A DNA stretch of 49,897 nucleotides. It comes from Natribacillus halophilus (GTDB taxonomy: Bacteria; Bacillota; Bacilli; Bacillales; Marinococcaceae). How positions within the stretch are numbered: the stretch's first letter is position 1; each line of letters opens with the position of its first letter. The notes beneath the pieces are model-generated. The model saw nothing but the letters and a program-made list of their open reading frames with translations. It was not told where the DNA came from and did no database searches. Location of the stretch: NCBI RefSeq assembly GCF_900100185.1, contig NZ_FNEN01000016.1, positions 1 through 49,897 on the forward strand, read 5' to 3'. The position numbers and the translations under genes were made by a program. This document shows positions 26,329-35,457 of the stretch, in pieces.

Positions 26329-27216
26329 TTATCTTGGTACGGATTGTTGAGACTTTGCACGTTTGAACGCTTCTTCAACAACCCTATAACTTTCTGTATC
26401 CAAAGGCAGTCTTGGTGGTCGAGAAGGCCCTACTGGTTGTCCGGCCAAAGTCATCATGTGTTTAATATATTGGACGAGCTGTGGACTCGCATCTAAGTGG
26501 AACAAGGGAAGTAACTCCCTATACAATGGTAACGCTTCTCGAATGTTTCCTTTACGAGCTAATTCAAACAGCTGCACGCCTTCCCGAGGCAATGCATTAG
26601 GAACACCAGAAATCCAACCTGTAGCACCAGATAGGGCTCCTTCCATAGCTAGATCGTCCAGTCCTATCATGACTTCAAGGTCCGTTTGATCAAGAATATC
26701 ATGAACCCGGCGAATATCCCCCGAAAATTCCTTAACTCCAATCACTTGAGGGAACTTGGAAATCTTCTTCAACAACGTAGGTGTTAAATCGATCTTATAG
26801 TCACGAGGATTATTATAGGCAATAATCGGAATATCAACTTCCGCTAATGCCTCATAGTGAGCAATGACTTCATTTTCCAAAGCGTTATAATTGATTGGAG
26901 GCAAAGCCATGATACCGGCAGCACCTAAATCCTTCGCATGCTGTGCCCAATAAACAGCCTGTGCTGTAGAAGGAGCCCCCGTACCAACCACTACAGGAAC
27001 ACGCCCGGCTGTTACCTCAACAATGGTTTCTACAACAGAAGCCCTTTCTTCTGTGGTCATCGTTGCATATTCACCGAGAGAACCAGTAGGTACGATACCT
27101 TGTACCCCTTCCCCGATCATCCAGTCTGTAATTTCCCTTAAACGATTAAAGTCCACTTCATAATCTTCTGTAAAGGGGGTAAGAATGGCTACGTAAACAC
27201 CCTCAAATTTAGCCAT
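26329..27216 (-). CDS. DapA-family lyase, 1-pyrroline-4-hydroxy-2-carboxylate deaminase type
   Basis: 295 aa, the usual size of the dihydrodipicolinate-synthase family. Schiff-base Lys162 (GVKEFSGD), Tyr134 (IIAYNNP) and the GSLGEYATMT block are visible. In hydroxyproline catabolism a member of this family deaminates and dehydrates the product of D-hydroxyproline oxidation to alpha-ketoglutarate semialdehyde. Pairing with the semialdehyde dehydrogenase 16 bp downstream supports that role over 5-keto-4-deoxyglucarate dehydratase, which is the closest alternative with the same partner. GAGG ribosome site before ATG 27216. Confidence 0.85.
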   Translation of the reverse strand: MAKFEGVYVAILTPFTEDYEVDFNRLREITDWMIGEGVQGIVPTGSLGEYATMTTEERASVVETIVEVTAGRVPVVVGTGAPSTAQAVYWAQHAKDLGAAGIMALPPINYNALENEVIAHYEALAEVDIPIIAYNNPRDYKIDLTPTLLKKISKFPQVIGVKEFSGDIRRVHDILDQTDLEVMIGLDDLAMEGALSGATGWISGVPNALPREGVQLFELARKGNIREALPLYRELLPLFHLDASPQLVQYIKHMMTLAGQPVGPSRPPRLPLDTESYRVVEEAFKRAKSQQSVPR

Positions 27217-27260
27217 AAATCAAGCTCCTCTCAATAAAATATATTTCATAACTAAAATAA

Positions 27261-27277
27261 TGCAAAATTCATTCCAA
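27261..27277 (-). promoter_or_regulatory. Sigma-54 (-24/-12) promoter of the lyase-dehydrogenase operon
   Basis: Minus-strand TTGGAATGAATTTTGCA, GG-N10-GC spacing, 45 bp before the lyase ATG. The -24 box has GGAA in place of GGCA. Confidence 0.78.
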
Positions 27278-27357
27278 CATAAGGTTATTAAGAAACCCCC
27301 TCATGTCTTCATTACTCTCACTTTACATTATTCATCTCAATGGTTTGTAAATAAAAA

Positions 27358-27374
27358 TATACATAGTATGTATA
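27358..27374. promoter_or_regulatory. 17-bp perfect palindrome, likely activator (UAS) site
   Basis: TATACATAGTATGTATA is a perfect palindrome centred at 27366, about 89 bp upstream of the -24 edge of the sigma-54 promoter at 27277, a usual distance for a bacterial enhancer. Its AGTATG core is shared with the paired sites at 20350-20398. Confidence 0.6.
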
Positions 27375-27423
27375 AATTATTGTACATTCATCATTAGAAA
27401 GAAAAGTAGCACCAACCTTATTG

Positions 27424-27993
27424 TCACACCAACTTCCATTCCGAACTCTCCCAGAGCCTTGCCATATACTCCTCTGATTCTCCTGTATTAACATTAAAAA
27501 TGAACGATTGTTTTCGGCCTTCGATTTCCAGCTCAGCAAACCATAAGGGAAGATAAACAAGAAAAGTATCTTTAATTTCATATTTTGGCTTTTTTAGTAA
27601 ATATTTTCGATTGATATTTCTTTGCACTTGTTCTACATATTTACCCACTTGGTCTTCTGTTTCTATCTTAGGAGCAACCAAAGCACCGCCTTGCACTAAT
27701 TTTTGTTCAGTTGGCGGAATGTTTGTAAATAAACCTCTATATCCTGATAAAGCATCAACAAAAGCCATATTAGGTGTAACGCGCGGTGGAAAAGGCTTTC
27801 GTTCTGCAATAACGAGCAACTTAATTAACCACAAGGGGTGATAGAAATAATGTTTTTCTTTGATATATTGATTGATTGCTCTACGAGCCATGCTTCTTTT
27901 CTGTCGCCACCCGAGATTTTTATAGACAAATGAAACTAATTGTTCTTCTGCAATCATTTCTTTTCCTTGGATCACGTGAATCTCTTTTTCCAC
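27424..27993 (-). CDS. Conserved-looking hypothetical protein, 189 aa
   Basis: I do not recognise a named family. It starts at GTG 27993 with AGGTG upstream and lies between the reductase-like gene (42 bp away) and the regulatory region of the lyase operon. It is basic in the N-terminal half (GWRQKRSMARRA) with a hydrophobic patch YHPLWLIKLLVIAERK, and ends with YLPLWFAELEIEG and FNVNTGESEEY. These two patches look like beta-rich repeated elements (a 'PLW...E' motif near 57 and 150). No Cys cluster, no signal peptide. Role in imino-acid use is unproven. Confidence 0.6.
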   Translation of the reverse strand: MEKEIHVIQGKEMIAEEQLVSFVYKNLGWRQKRSMARRAINQYIKEKHYFYHPLWLIKLLVIAERKPFPPRVTPNMAFVDALSGYRGLFTNIPPTEQKLVQGGALVAPKIETEDQVGKYVEQVQRNINRKYLLKKPKYEIKDTFLVYLPLWFAELEIEGRKQSFIFNVNTGESEEYMARLWESSEWKLV

Positions 27994-28035
27994 CTGGTTT
28001 CACCTCTCCTCGTTATTAACTATACTCCCAATGCT

Positions 28036-28962
28036 TCAATTATTTTCTTTTTCATAAATAGCCTGGGCTGTGAGGAGATCAAAAAGTGACATGCCAACGG
28101 ATTTAAAGATGCTCACTCCGGTTATTGTTTTACGTTCATCGCTATTACAAAGTGCATCGAGACTCATTACATCATCTTTTGATAAACCTAATTGCCCGGC
28201 CCGTATCATGTCTCCGGATTCTTTTAAACCAGTAGGAGAATCGATACCCCAATGCATGCAAGCGTGTAATAATGAATCTGGTATTTCCTGCATGTCCGGT
28301 CGGAAAGATCCAACTCCAACAATGAGTTTTCCTTTATACAATTTTTCGTCGTATTCTGGTATCACAGAAGTTTTTGAAGTTGTTGTTGTAACAATGATGT
28401 CTGCCTTCTCGATTAGATTTTCTAAAGAAGAAATACAGACAGCCACCTCAGGGTACTTCTCTTCTATCTTATGCTTAAAATTTACTGCTTTTTCCTTGGT
28501 ACGATTATACAAAATTACTTTTTGAATCGGTCTAGCCACAAGTGCAGCTTCTAAATGGCTCCAGCCCTGAATACCAGTACCGACGATTCCCAAGGTTTTG
28601 CTCTCCGCCGTAGCCATATATTTCATGCCCAGTCCGCCAACTGCTCCTGTTTTTAACGCCGTAATCGTATTCCCATCCATTATCTCAAGTGTTTGCAATG
28701 TCTGGCGATCCGCCAAAATAACGAGAGCCTGAATTGTGGACAAGCCACGTTCCGGATTCCCGGGGGCAACGTTTGCAAGTTTTGTTGCATGATAGTTTCC
28801 GTGAAAGGCCGGCATTAGCAAAGCCGTATTTTCTTTATCTTCAATATGCATACGTTCAGGGATGAGTGCCTCTTCTACAGAAGAGGTTTGATAAAAATGT
28901 TCAATTGCGGACATTACATCTTCCATAGTTACTTTATCATTGATTTGTGATTCTGTTAGCAT
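28036..28962 (-). CDS. Ornithine cyclodeaminase/mu-crystallin family, pyrroline-2-carboxylate reductase candidate
   Basis: 308 aa with ribosome site AGGAGG. The dinucleotide motif is LGIVGTGIQGWSHLEA (about 125-140), and the N-terminal half has TALKTGAVGGLGMKYMA, in which the Lys and Thr are conserved in the family. Members reduce cyclic imines (Delta1-pyrroline-2-carboxylate to L-proline), or act as ornithine cyclodeaminase or alanine dehydrogenase. Together with the Ser/Cys racemase-family enzyme (898-1920) it would complete trans-3-hydroxyproline degradation to proline. It lies 32 bp after the symporter gene. Confidence 0.83.
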   Translation of the reverse strand: MLTESQINDKVTMEDVMSAIEHFYQTSSVEEALIPERMHIEDKENTALLMPAFHGNYHATKLANVAPGNPERGLSTIQALVILADRQTLQTLEIMDGNTITALKTGAVGGLGMKYMATAESKTLGIVGTGIQGWSHLEAALVARPIQKVILYNRTKEKAVNFKHKIEEKYPEVAVCISSLENLIEKADIIVTTTTSKTSVIPEYDEKLYKGKLIVGVGSFRPDMQEIPDSLLHACMHWGIDSPTGLKESGDMIRAGQLGLSKDDVMSLDALCNSDERKTITGVSIFKSVGMSLFDLLTAQAIYEKENN

Positions 28963-28994
28963 TGGTTTTGTTCCTCCTCATAAATCTATCTTTT

Positions 28995-30437
28995 TTACAT
29001 GTCATCCTTTATACGAGTGTAATTAAGCTCTACTTGTTTCTTGATGTTTTCAGATGGTGATTTAGTAAGCAAGCTAACAACAATCATTAGCATAAGTGAA
29101 ACAGGTGCCGCAATAATGGGCTCGGAAACAAGCTCTCCTGGGGTTGTCACCAGGACAAGAAAAGTAATACCTCCACCGAGGATACCGGCAATTGCTCCCG
29201 GTGTATTCGCTCGACTCCACCAAATTCCCAGAATCACTGGAAAGGCAAATGTAGATAATAAAGCACCACCTACCCATCCAACCATAATTGCGATTAACTG
29301 AGGAGGTTCCAAGGCGATGAGTAAACCAATGAAACCCGCTATTAGCATACAAATAAGCCCAATTATAGTAACGGTTTTCTCCTTTGCCCTCTTATTAATC
29401 GCACCCTTATAAATATCTTGCGCTACACCTGCGGAAACAGCAAGGAGCATTGCATCTGCAGAAGACATAATGGCAGCAATCAAACCTGCAAGCATAATCC
29501 CGGCAAGAATCGAGGGTAGATAATGCTCAATGACAGCTATAAAGATCATATCTGTGTTATCCACCGTTCCTAGTATATCAAGGTTGACTCCGGCGATGGC
29601 TATAAAGAGCCCAAACACGAATACTAATAAATACAGGAAGCAAGCTCCCAATGCTGTTCGTCTTGCGATTTTTGCACTGGTAGACGTGAAATTTCTCATC
29701 ACAGCAGATGGTGAGACAATTCCGAAAAACAGGAAAGAGATAAAAATCCCAAAATATGACATCCAGCCAAGTTGCACACTTCCAAAATCCGGATCCACAG
29801 CGAGAGCGGACTGTACTAACGATCCAAATCCACCATGATCAATGAATATAACAACAGCTAAAACAAATAATCCTACAACGATAAGCATACCTTGGACTAA
29901 ATCCGTATAAGTGATCGCCCACATCCCACCTATAGCTGCATATAAAATAAAGCTCGCACCAATTAAAATAACAGCGGTAGTATATTCAATACCAAGTACA
30001 TATTGGCCTATCAAGCCTGACGCTGTTAATTGTGGAACCATATAAAATGTCATACTAATAACAACAATTACTGCTGCGATAATTTGTACAGATTGCCCGT
30101 ATCTTTTCGAGAAATATTCAGGTAGCGTACGAACTCCCGAACGCCTCAATTGTCCAGCTGCAACAAATAGCAGTAATGGGAGTATTCCTATTGCTCCAAA
30201 TCCATAGGCAAAAAAGAACGGGAGACCAAACTCGACCCCAGAACCTACTGCTCCCATTAATGAACTGGCACTTGCTAGAGCGGCAAACAAGGCAAAAGCT
30301 CCTACAAAGCTATTTATTCGGCGACCGGCAGCCCAATAATCATCTTCTGTGGATAACGCTCGTCGAGAAAAGTAAATCCCCATAAGGATTACAACTATCA
30401 AATAAATGACAATAATAATAGTTTCTGTAACTTGCAT
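28995..30437 (-). CDS. Sodium:solute symporter (SSS/PutP family)
   Basis: 480 aa with about 13 membrane segments. The first helix carries DYWAAGRRINSFVGAFALFA, and the helix-9 signature LAGLIAAIMSSADAMLLAVSAG is intact. The family couples Na+ entry to uptake of proline, pantothenate and others. Context suggests proline or hydroxyproline, but the subfamily with a small companion protein (30465) also includes acetate and pantothenate carriers. GGAGGG 9 bases before ATG 30437. Confidence 0.87.
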   Translation of the reverse strand: MQVTETIIIVIYLIVVILMGIYFSRRALSTEDDYWAAGRRINSFVGAFALFAALASASSLMGAVGSGVEFGLPFFFAYGFGAIGILPLLLFVAAGQLRRSGVRTLPEYFSKRYGQSVQIIAAVIVVISMTFYMVPQLTASGLIGQYVLGIEYTTAVILIGASFILYAAIGGMWAITYTDLVQGMLIVVGLFVLAVVIFIDHGGFGSLVQSALAVDPDFGSVQLGWMSYFGIFISFLFFGIVSPSAVMRNFTSTSAKIARRTALGACFLYLLVFVFGLFIAIAGVNLDILGTVDNTDMIFIAVIEHYLPSILAGIMLAGLIAAIMSSADAMLLAVSAGVAQDIYKGAINKRAKEKTVTIIGLICMLIAGFIGLLIALEPPQLIAIMVGWVGGALLSTFAFPVILGIWWSRANTPGAIAGILGGGITFLVLVTTPGELVSEPIIAAPVSLMLMIVVSLLTKSPSENIKKQVELNYTRIKDDM

Positions 30438-30464
30438 ATCATATGTCCCTCCTATGTGTCTTCG

Positions 30465-30722
30465 TTATGCTATGTCATTTTCCTTTTCGTCCTTCTCATC
30501 CAATGTTTCATCTTCAATCGATTCCATCCATCGAACATAAATAATGGTCAACAATAACCAAATAAATAATGAACCAAACATGAGCCAACCAACTAACGAT
30601 ATTTCATAGAAGTAGATATCCGTGGGCCACCAAGCAAAAACGAGTACAATTACAGCTATCAACACCCAAAGTAATTTACCCCCTGGTTCTGCGAGGAAAC
30701 TTCTTTTCTTCCTTTTATTCAT
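30465..30722 (-). CDS. Small two-helix membrane protein, companion of the symporter
   Basis: About 85 aa with two membrane segments (LLWVLIAVIVLVFAWW and MFGSLFIWLLLTIIYV) and a very acidic C-terminal tail. Small proteins of this build often precede SSS symporters and are thought to be accessory subunits. The start is uncertain: TTG 30752 lacks a ribosome site, ATG 30734 has AAAGG too close, and ATG 30722 has it rather far; I use the last. The symporter starts 27 bp downstream. Confidence 0.75.
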   Translation of the reverse strand: MNKRKKRSFLAEPGGKLLWVLIAVIVLVFAWWPTDIYFYEISLVGWLMFGSLFIWLLLTIIYVRWMESIEDETLDEKDEKENDIA

Positions 30723-30825
30723 AAATATAACCATGCCTTTCGCGACGCTCAAGGCAAAACGTTATGAAATAAGTTGCTTTGAGCGCTTTTTGTATTATTC
30801 TAGAATTATAGGGATACTCAGTACA

Positions 30826-31024
30826 CTACAAATCACTCGGAGGTGAGTGGTCCATTCCGTGGGGGATACCAGAAGCCCTTAATTCGTTCGAAACCTTTGA
30901 ACCTGTTTCCTCGTTAAGTTCAGCGACAACAATTTTGGCACCTCCCCCCAAACGTTTTTGCAATTTCCTCACCAATGTCTTGGCCCACACCTGTTACTAT
31001 GGCCACCTTGTCCTGTAGTCTCAT
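30826..31024 (-). pseudogene. Short-chain dehydrogenase remnant (frameshifted N-terminal piece)
   Basis: From ATG 31024 the minus strand reads MRLQDKVAIVTGVGQDIGEE, an SDR start with the TGxxxGIG-type cofactor motif, then IAKTFGG and a premature stop. Shifting one base at the run of G (about 30944-30951) restores AKIVVAELNEETGSKVSNE and then RASGIPHG before the frame ends at a stop near 30826. No catalytic YxxxK region follows. Not in the longer open frames. It lies 34 bp after the DAO-type gene and was probably its operon partner before a deletion. Confidence 0.75.
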
Positions 31025-31058
31025 GATAATCATCCTTTCTGCACCATCAAATAGATGT

Positions 31059-32225
31059 TTAAATAATGGCCTTTTCAATCACTAAATCATTTTCTTTAAA
31101 TCGCTCAAATCTTAAAGGTCTTAAATCAATAGTTTCATAGACTCCCTTGCTGATCAGCTCAGCCAAACCTTTACCGACAGCCGGAGCTTGTTGCATCCCG
31201 TGGCCACTAAAACCACAAGCCAAATAATAGCCATCGAGCTGAGGATGTTTCCCAACAATCGCATTCTGATCTTTCGTGTTATGCGTATACAATCCGGACC
31301 AACCGCTAGTCACTTTAACCTTTTCAAAATTTTCAACCCGATTACCTAAAACCGGCCATAATTGGTCAATAAAGTATGAGCGTTTCCATCTAAAATCAAT
31401 ACCCGGTTTTGTATCTTCTGCAAAGCCCGAAAGTAGTTGATTTCCTTCATGACGAAAATAAACACCTGTAGGATCGACCGTTAAAGGAAGACCTTTCTTT
31501 AACGGTTTTTCCGAATCAAATTGAAATACTTGTCTTCTCAAAGGAACAATAGGTAATGGCAACCCTATTTTTTCACTTAGGTAGCCCGACCATGGGCCAG
31601 CGCAATTTATAACGACATTCGCTTTATACTCTTGTCCATTGTTGAGACGAACCCCTGTCACTTCATTGTGATCAGTTAGAATAGTATCCACCTCTTCATA
31701 AATATATTTTGCTCCCATTTTTTTGGATTGTTTGATATACCCTTGCATTACAGAGTATGGATCCAGATAACCGTCCTCGGCACAAAACAGCCCGCCTGCA
31801 AGATCATCAGTATTTAATTCAGGTATGATATTTAACAAGTCTTCTTTATTTAGTAATTCAGAGGGCACTCCATGCTTATGTTGAACCTTTAAATGTTCAT
31901 TTAAATAAGGAATATTTGCTTCCGTGCCCAACAGTAAATACCCTCTTTGTTTAAAATCTATTTCAGCCTTCTCATCGTTGGCTGCCATGGTATCAGCAAA
32001 ATTTTTATACACCTGATGGCTGAATTGACTTATTTGAATATTGATATCTGTTGTAAATAGCTGTCTTATCCCTCCGACGCTTCGCGGCGTGGAAGAAAAT
32101 TCATAGGTTCGATCCTTCTCAAAGATGAGAATTTCCTCTTCATAACCATCATTTAATAAATTATAGGCTATACTTGATGCTATGACGCCTCCACCAATAA
32201 TGATGATGTCAGCTTTGTGTACCAT
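31059..32225 (-). CDS. FAD-dependent oxidoreductase, DAO family (sarcosine/dimethylglycine oxidase-like)
   Basis: 388 aa from ATG 32225 (GAGGGG upstream). FAD motif ADIIIIGGGVIASSIAYNLL; the RSVGGIRQLF block and the C-terminal GFSGHGMQQAPAVGKGLAEL are typical of the FOXRED1/SoxB-like branch of DAO proteins. Seven-residue GxGxxG-type start is intact, although the final Gly of the motif is Ala (GGGVIASS). The substrate is an N-substituted or secondary amino acid by family knowledge. No 2Fe-2S partners adjoin it, so it may pass electrons to oxygen or to an ETF/quinone. Confidence 0.82.
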   Translation of the reverse strand: MVHKADIIIIGGGVIASSIAYNLLNDGYEEEILIFEKDRTYEFSSTPRSVGGIRQLFTTDINIQISQFSHQVYKNFADTMAANDEKAEIDFKQRGYLLLGTEANIPYLNEHLKVQHKHGVPSELLNKEDLLNIIPELNTDDLAGGLFCAEDGYLDPYSVMQGYIKQSKKMGAKYIYEEVDTILTDHNEVTGVRLNNGQEYKANVVINCAGPWSGYLSEKIGLPLPIVPLRRQVFQFDSEKPLKKGLPLTVDPTGVYFRHEGNQLLSGFAEDTKPGIDFRWKRSYFIDQLWPVLGNRVENFEKVKVTSGWSGLYTHNTKDQNAIVGKHPQLDGYYLACGFSGHGMQQAPAVGKGLAELISKGVYETIDLRPLRFERFKENDLVIEKAII

Positions 32226-32581
32226 GCGTTACCCCTCATTTCGATAATAATTTTAAAAATAATCTTATTTCATATATTGAAAAGGCATTTCATAAAGCGA
32301 GGGTGTTTTTATATTGTATCCGCTTTCATCACTCAATTCAATACTTTTTGAATAATTAAATATGTAATGTATATTCACACCCATTAATTATCGTAAAATT
32401 AACACTTGCCCTTCTTATCCGGGTGCATTTTCTGCACCGAGTTTTTAAAATTGCTCTTTTAGTAAATCCATTAACAATACCTCTTTCCCTTATTCTAAGA
32501 TAGTTTGATTTGGCTTTGGGATACTTAAAATTATCGTTGGAGCGATGAAGTGACTTCCTAATGAAATCGGTTAGTTTGACA
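32226..32581. other. 356-bp gap, no convincing gene
   Basis: A 91-codon minus-strand frame crosses much of it and overlaps the MFS gene by 50 bases, but it has no ribosome site and an unlikely composition. A plus-strand hairpin GGTGCA-TTTTC-TGCACC (32422-32438) followed by GAGTTTTT has the form of a terminator, with no plus-strand gene to end; its meaning is unclear. Confidence 0.4.
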
Positions 32582-33835
32582 CTAATTACTCTGTTGCACA
32601 TCACTATACTGAAAGATATGCTTATTCTCACCTGCTTTTAATCCGAACATCACTATCAATATTGACATTACACATAAAAGAACAAGAAACGGTGTCCATG
32701 TGTGAAAAGCATCGTATAAATAGCCTATAAATATCGGACCGATCGATGCCAGAAAATAACCAATAGATTGAGCCATACCGGAAAGTACCAATGCATCACG
32801 GTTATTGGAAGACCTGAAACTTATAAATGCAAGCGCAAGACTGAGGGCCCCCCCTTGAGCTATCCCCACAGAAATTATGCTAATGACAATGATGACTATA
32901 TTCGGAAAAAACAAGATGCCAAGAAAGCCAAGGATATAAAAAAAACCAATGCCTAGTACGATGGGTTTTTGGTTATACAGTTTTTCAGCAAGAATCGGTG
33001 CTACAAAACTGAAAGGGATGCCTACTAATTGTAAAAGAAAAACTAACCCACCTCCCAAAGATAAAGTCAATCCCAGTTCACTAAGAACGTCGGGGATCCA
33101 TGTGATGAGAGAAAAATAAAAAAAAGATTGAATACCCATGAAAAGGGTTACAAACCAAGCCAACGGCGAAGACCAAACGGACTCTGAAAATTTTATCCTC
33201 CGCTGTATTATAGAAGTTTTAGCTATTTTTTTGTCTTCTTTTAACCGTGGAATCCAAATCAAAATTGCCCAAAAAGTTACTATTGCCCAAAAAGACAATG
33301 ATAATTCCCAACCTAAACCGAGAGTCTCAGATAGTATAACGCTCAATCCGGAACCAAATGATGCAAATAAATTCAAGGATGTGATATATAAGCTTGTCAT
33401 CAAACCTACCTTTTGAGGAAAACTAAGTTTAATAACACCAGGCAAGAGAACGTTACATATAGAAATGCCTACACCTATTAAGGCCGTCCCTGTAAAAATA
33501 GCAGTGATTATCCCCGTAGATCTTAGTAAAATCCCTACCCCTAAAATAATAAGACCCACGAAAATAGAAACATGATTGCCATAACGAACACCTAATTTTG
33601 GAGCAACCAAAGAGAACACAGCAAATGATAGAAGAGGAATAGTGGTTAGCAATCCAGCTGTACTATTGGCCATGCCAGTACTTTCTCTAATAATAGGTAT
33701 AATGGGGCCAACAGACGTGATTCCCGGTCTTAGGTTAAATGCAACCAATAAAACCCCTGCAATGAGCAAATAATTAGGATCATCTGCACTTTGGAAATAC
33801 TTTTTTTTATTTTTTATTGGAGATAAATTGGTCAT
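32582..33835 (-). CDS. MFS transporter, CynX/NimT family
   Basis: 417 aa, about 12 membrane segments. The first helix contains LVAFNLRPGITSVGPIIP, the hallmark of the CynX/NimT branch (cyanate, 2-nitroimidazole and related small anions or amides). The SMAQSIGY-like segment (MAQSIGYFLASIGPIFIGYLYD, split around residues 345-366) is also typical. It stands alone, with an AAGGA ribosome site rather far from ATG 33835. A 5'-truncated relative lies at 44807-45952. Substrate unknown. Confidence 0.83.
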   Translation of the reverse strand: MTNLSPIKNKKKYFQSADDPNYLLIAGVLLVAFNLRPGITSVGPIIPIIRESTGMANSTAGLLTTIPLLSFAVFSLVAPKLGVRYGNHVSIFVGLIILGVGILLRSTGIITAIFTGTALIGVGISICNVLLPGVIKLSFPQKVGLMTSLYITSLNLFASFGSGLSVILSETLGLGWELSLSFWAIVTFWAILIWIPRLKEDKKIAKTSIIQRRIKFSESVWSSPLAWFVTLFMGIQSFFYFSLITWIPDVLSELGLTLSLGGGLVFLLQLVGIPFSFVAPILAEKLYNQKPIVLGIGFFYILGFLGILFFPNIVIIVISIISVGIAQGGALSLALAFISFRSSNNRDALVLSGMAQSIGYFLASIGPIFIGYLYDAFHTWTPFLVLLCVMSILIVMFGLKAGENKHIFQYSDVQQSN

Positions 33836-34116
33836 ATATCCAATTTTTTGTCCTTTCTAAGTTTTCGATTCAGTAACAATCCACTTAATTTATTTAACTC
33901 CCCTTCCTTTACCGAGATTGTTTGTATAAGAAAATCCTACTTTCCAATTTGGTACACCCTTGGTTTACCATCATTTTTGGACTCTTCTAATACTGAGTGT
34001 TTTTTCGCTCGTTATACAAATGGTTCATGTAAATGATTGATGGCCATGACGGCTTCTGCGCGCGTAATCGTTTTCGACATTGTGAAAACCCACAAAAAGA
34101 AATGTTCAAATATCAA

Positions 34117-35418
34117 TTATTCTACAAAACCAGGAAGCCAGAGTACAATTTCAGGGTATATATAAATAATGATCACAACTAACATTATGATTAAGAAAGA
34201 TGGCAGGGCATAAAGTGCTATTCTAAGTACATCTACCTTCGACAGACCACTAATGACAAATAAATTAAATCCTACAGGAGGAGTAATTTGAGCCGCTTCA
34301 ATCAAAAGCACCAAGTAGATACCGAACCAAAGAGGACTAAATCCTACTTCTACAATTAATGGGAGGACCAGAGGTAAGCTCATAACGATAATTGAAAATC
34401 CATCTAAAAAAAAGCCCATAAAGATGTACAAAATAGTTAAGATAAGAAGTAATTGCCAACCTGATAGCTCAAGTGAAGCAACAACTTGAGTTAATTCAGC
34501 TGGTATACGTAAATGTCCAAAAACTACTGACAAATATGAGGCTGATACGACAATCAACATTATCATAGTAGTTGTTTTAATTGCTCCTAAGATGGAGTCC
34601 TGAAACTGCTTAAATGTCATACTTCGAGAGATTACAGCAAATAATAATGCACCAACTACACCAAGCGCTGCTGATTCAGTGGGGGTAGCCCAACCAGTAT
34701 AAATGCTACCTAATACAAAGGTAATTAATAGAACAATTGGTAGAAATAAAGGAAGGCTTTCAATACGATCTTTCCATGTGAATTTTTCTTTCTCTGGAGC
34801 TAAATTAGGATTAATTATACTGCGTATTGCTATATAGAAACTTAAACAAAAAGCAAGCAAAATTGCTGGAAAAACACCAGCAAAAAATAGTTGACCAATA
34901 CTAACGTTTGCTGTAATACCATATACGATCATTATAAGACTAGGTGGTATTAAAAAGCCTAAGGTTCCGGCTCCCGCAAGGGATCCAAGACTCAGACTTT
35001 GATTATAATTGCGTGCGGATAGTTCCTGTAAAGTTATTTTGCCAATGGTGGCAGTGGTTGCTGCAGATGAGCCACTCACAGCCGAGAACAGGGTACTGCC
35101 TGCAATATTAACATGAAATAATTTGCCTGGTAACAATGCCATCCAAGGTGCTAACCCTTTAAAGAGATTTTTTGACATTGTACTACGTAGCATAATTTCA
35201 CCCATAAATATAAATCCTGCGAGAGCAAACATAGTGTAATCATTTGCGTCATTCCATAGAATATCGGCTAATATTTGTGTTGGCGGAGTATCCGTAAAGA
35301 TTAATAAACTTCCGGTACTTACTAATAATAAAGAAATACCAATCCAAACACTACTCCCTAACAATAAAATTAAAAAGGCAAGTATTAACAAAGAGATTAT
35401 TGTAATGTCCAAACCCAT
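34117..35418 (-). CDS. dctM: TRAP transporter large permease, DctM type
   Basis: 433 aa with 12-13 membrane segments. Family stretches: FALAGFIFMGEIMLRS, GSSAATTATIGKI, GAGTLGFLIPPSL and ITPPVGFNLFVISGL. It is the channel through which substrate delivered by the periplasm-facing binding protein enters with Na+. The ATG at 35418 has GGGGGG only one base away; TTG two codons later has a better spacing. The gene follows dctQ by 39 bp and closes the cluster; I see no clear terminator after it. Confidence 0.9.
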   Translation of the reverse strand: MGLDITIISLLILAFLILLLGSSVWIGISLLLVSTGSLLIFTDTPPTQILADILWNDANDYTMFALAGFIFMGEIMLRSTMSKNLFKGLAPWMALLPGKLFHVNIAGSTLFSAVSGSSAATTATIGKITLQELSARNYNQSLSLGSLAGAGTLGFLIPPSLIMIVYGITANVSIGQLFFAGVFPAILLAFCLSFYIAIRSIINPNLAPEKEKFTWKDRIESLPLFLPIVLLITFVLGSIYTGWATPTESAALGVVGALLFAVISRSMTFKQFQDSILGAIKTTTMIMLIVVSASYLSVVFGHLRIPAELTQVVASLELSGWQLLLILTILYIFMGFFLDGFSIIVMSLPLVLPLIVEVGFSPLWFGIYLVLLIEAAQITPPVGFNLFVISGLSKVDVLRIALYALPSFLIIMLVVIIIYIYPEIVLWLPGFVE

Positions 35419-35457
35419 TCCCCCCTATTCATTTATTATTATAAATTGCTATTAAAG

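Noticed and set aside
30805-30831. SigA promoter TATAAT with TTGTAG upstream, minus strand, before the symporter companion gene
   Set aside because: The spacer is only 15 bases and the -35 is poor, and it sits on the stop of the SDR remnant; left as possible only.
32356-32631. 91-codon minus-strand ORF
   Set aside because: No ribosome site, overlaps the MFS gene end, and basic unstructured composition; probably a chance frame.
33848-34036. 62-codon plus-strand ORF, and ITRAEAVMAIN on the minus strand near 34050 resembling an S-layer-homology repeat
   Set aside because: The first lacks a ribosome site and conservation signs; the second is 22 codons long and too short to claim an SLH domain.
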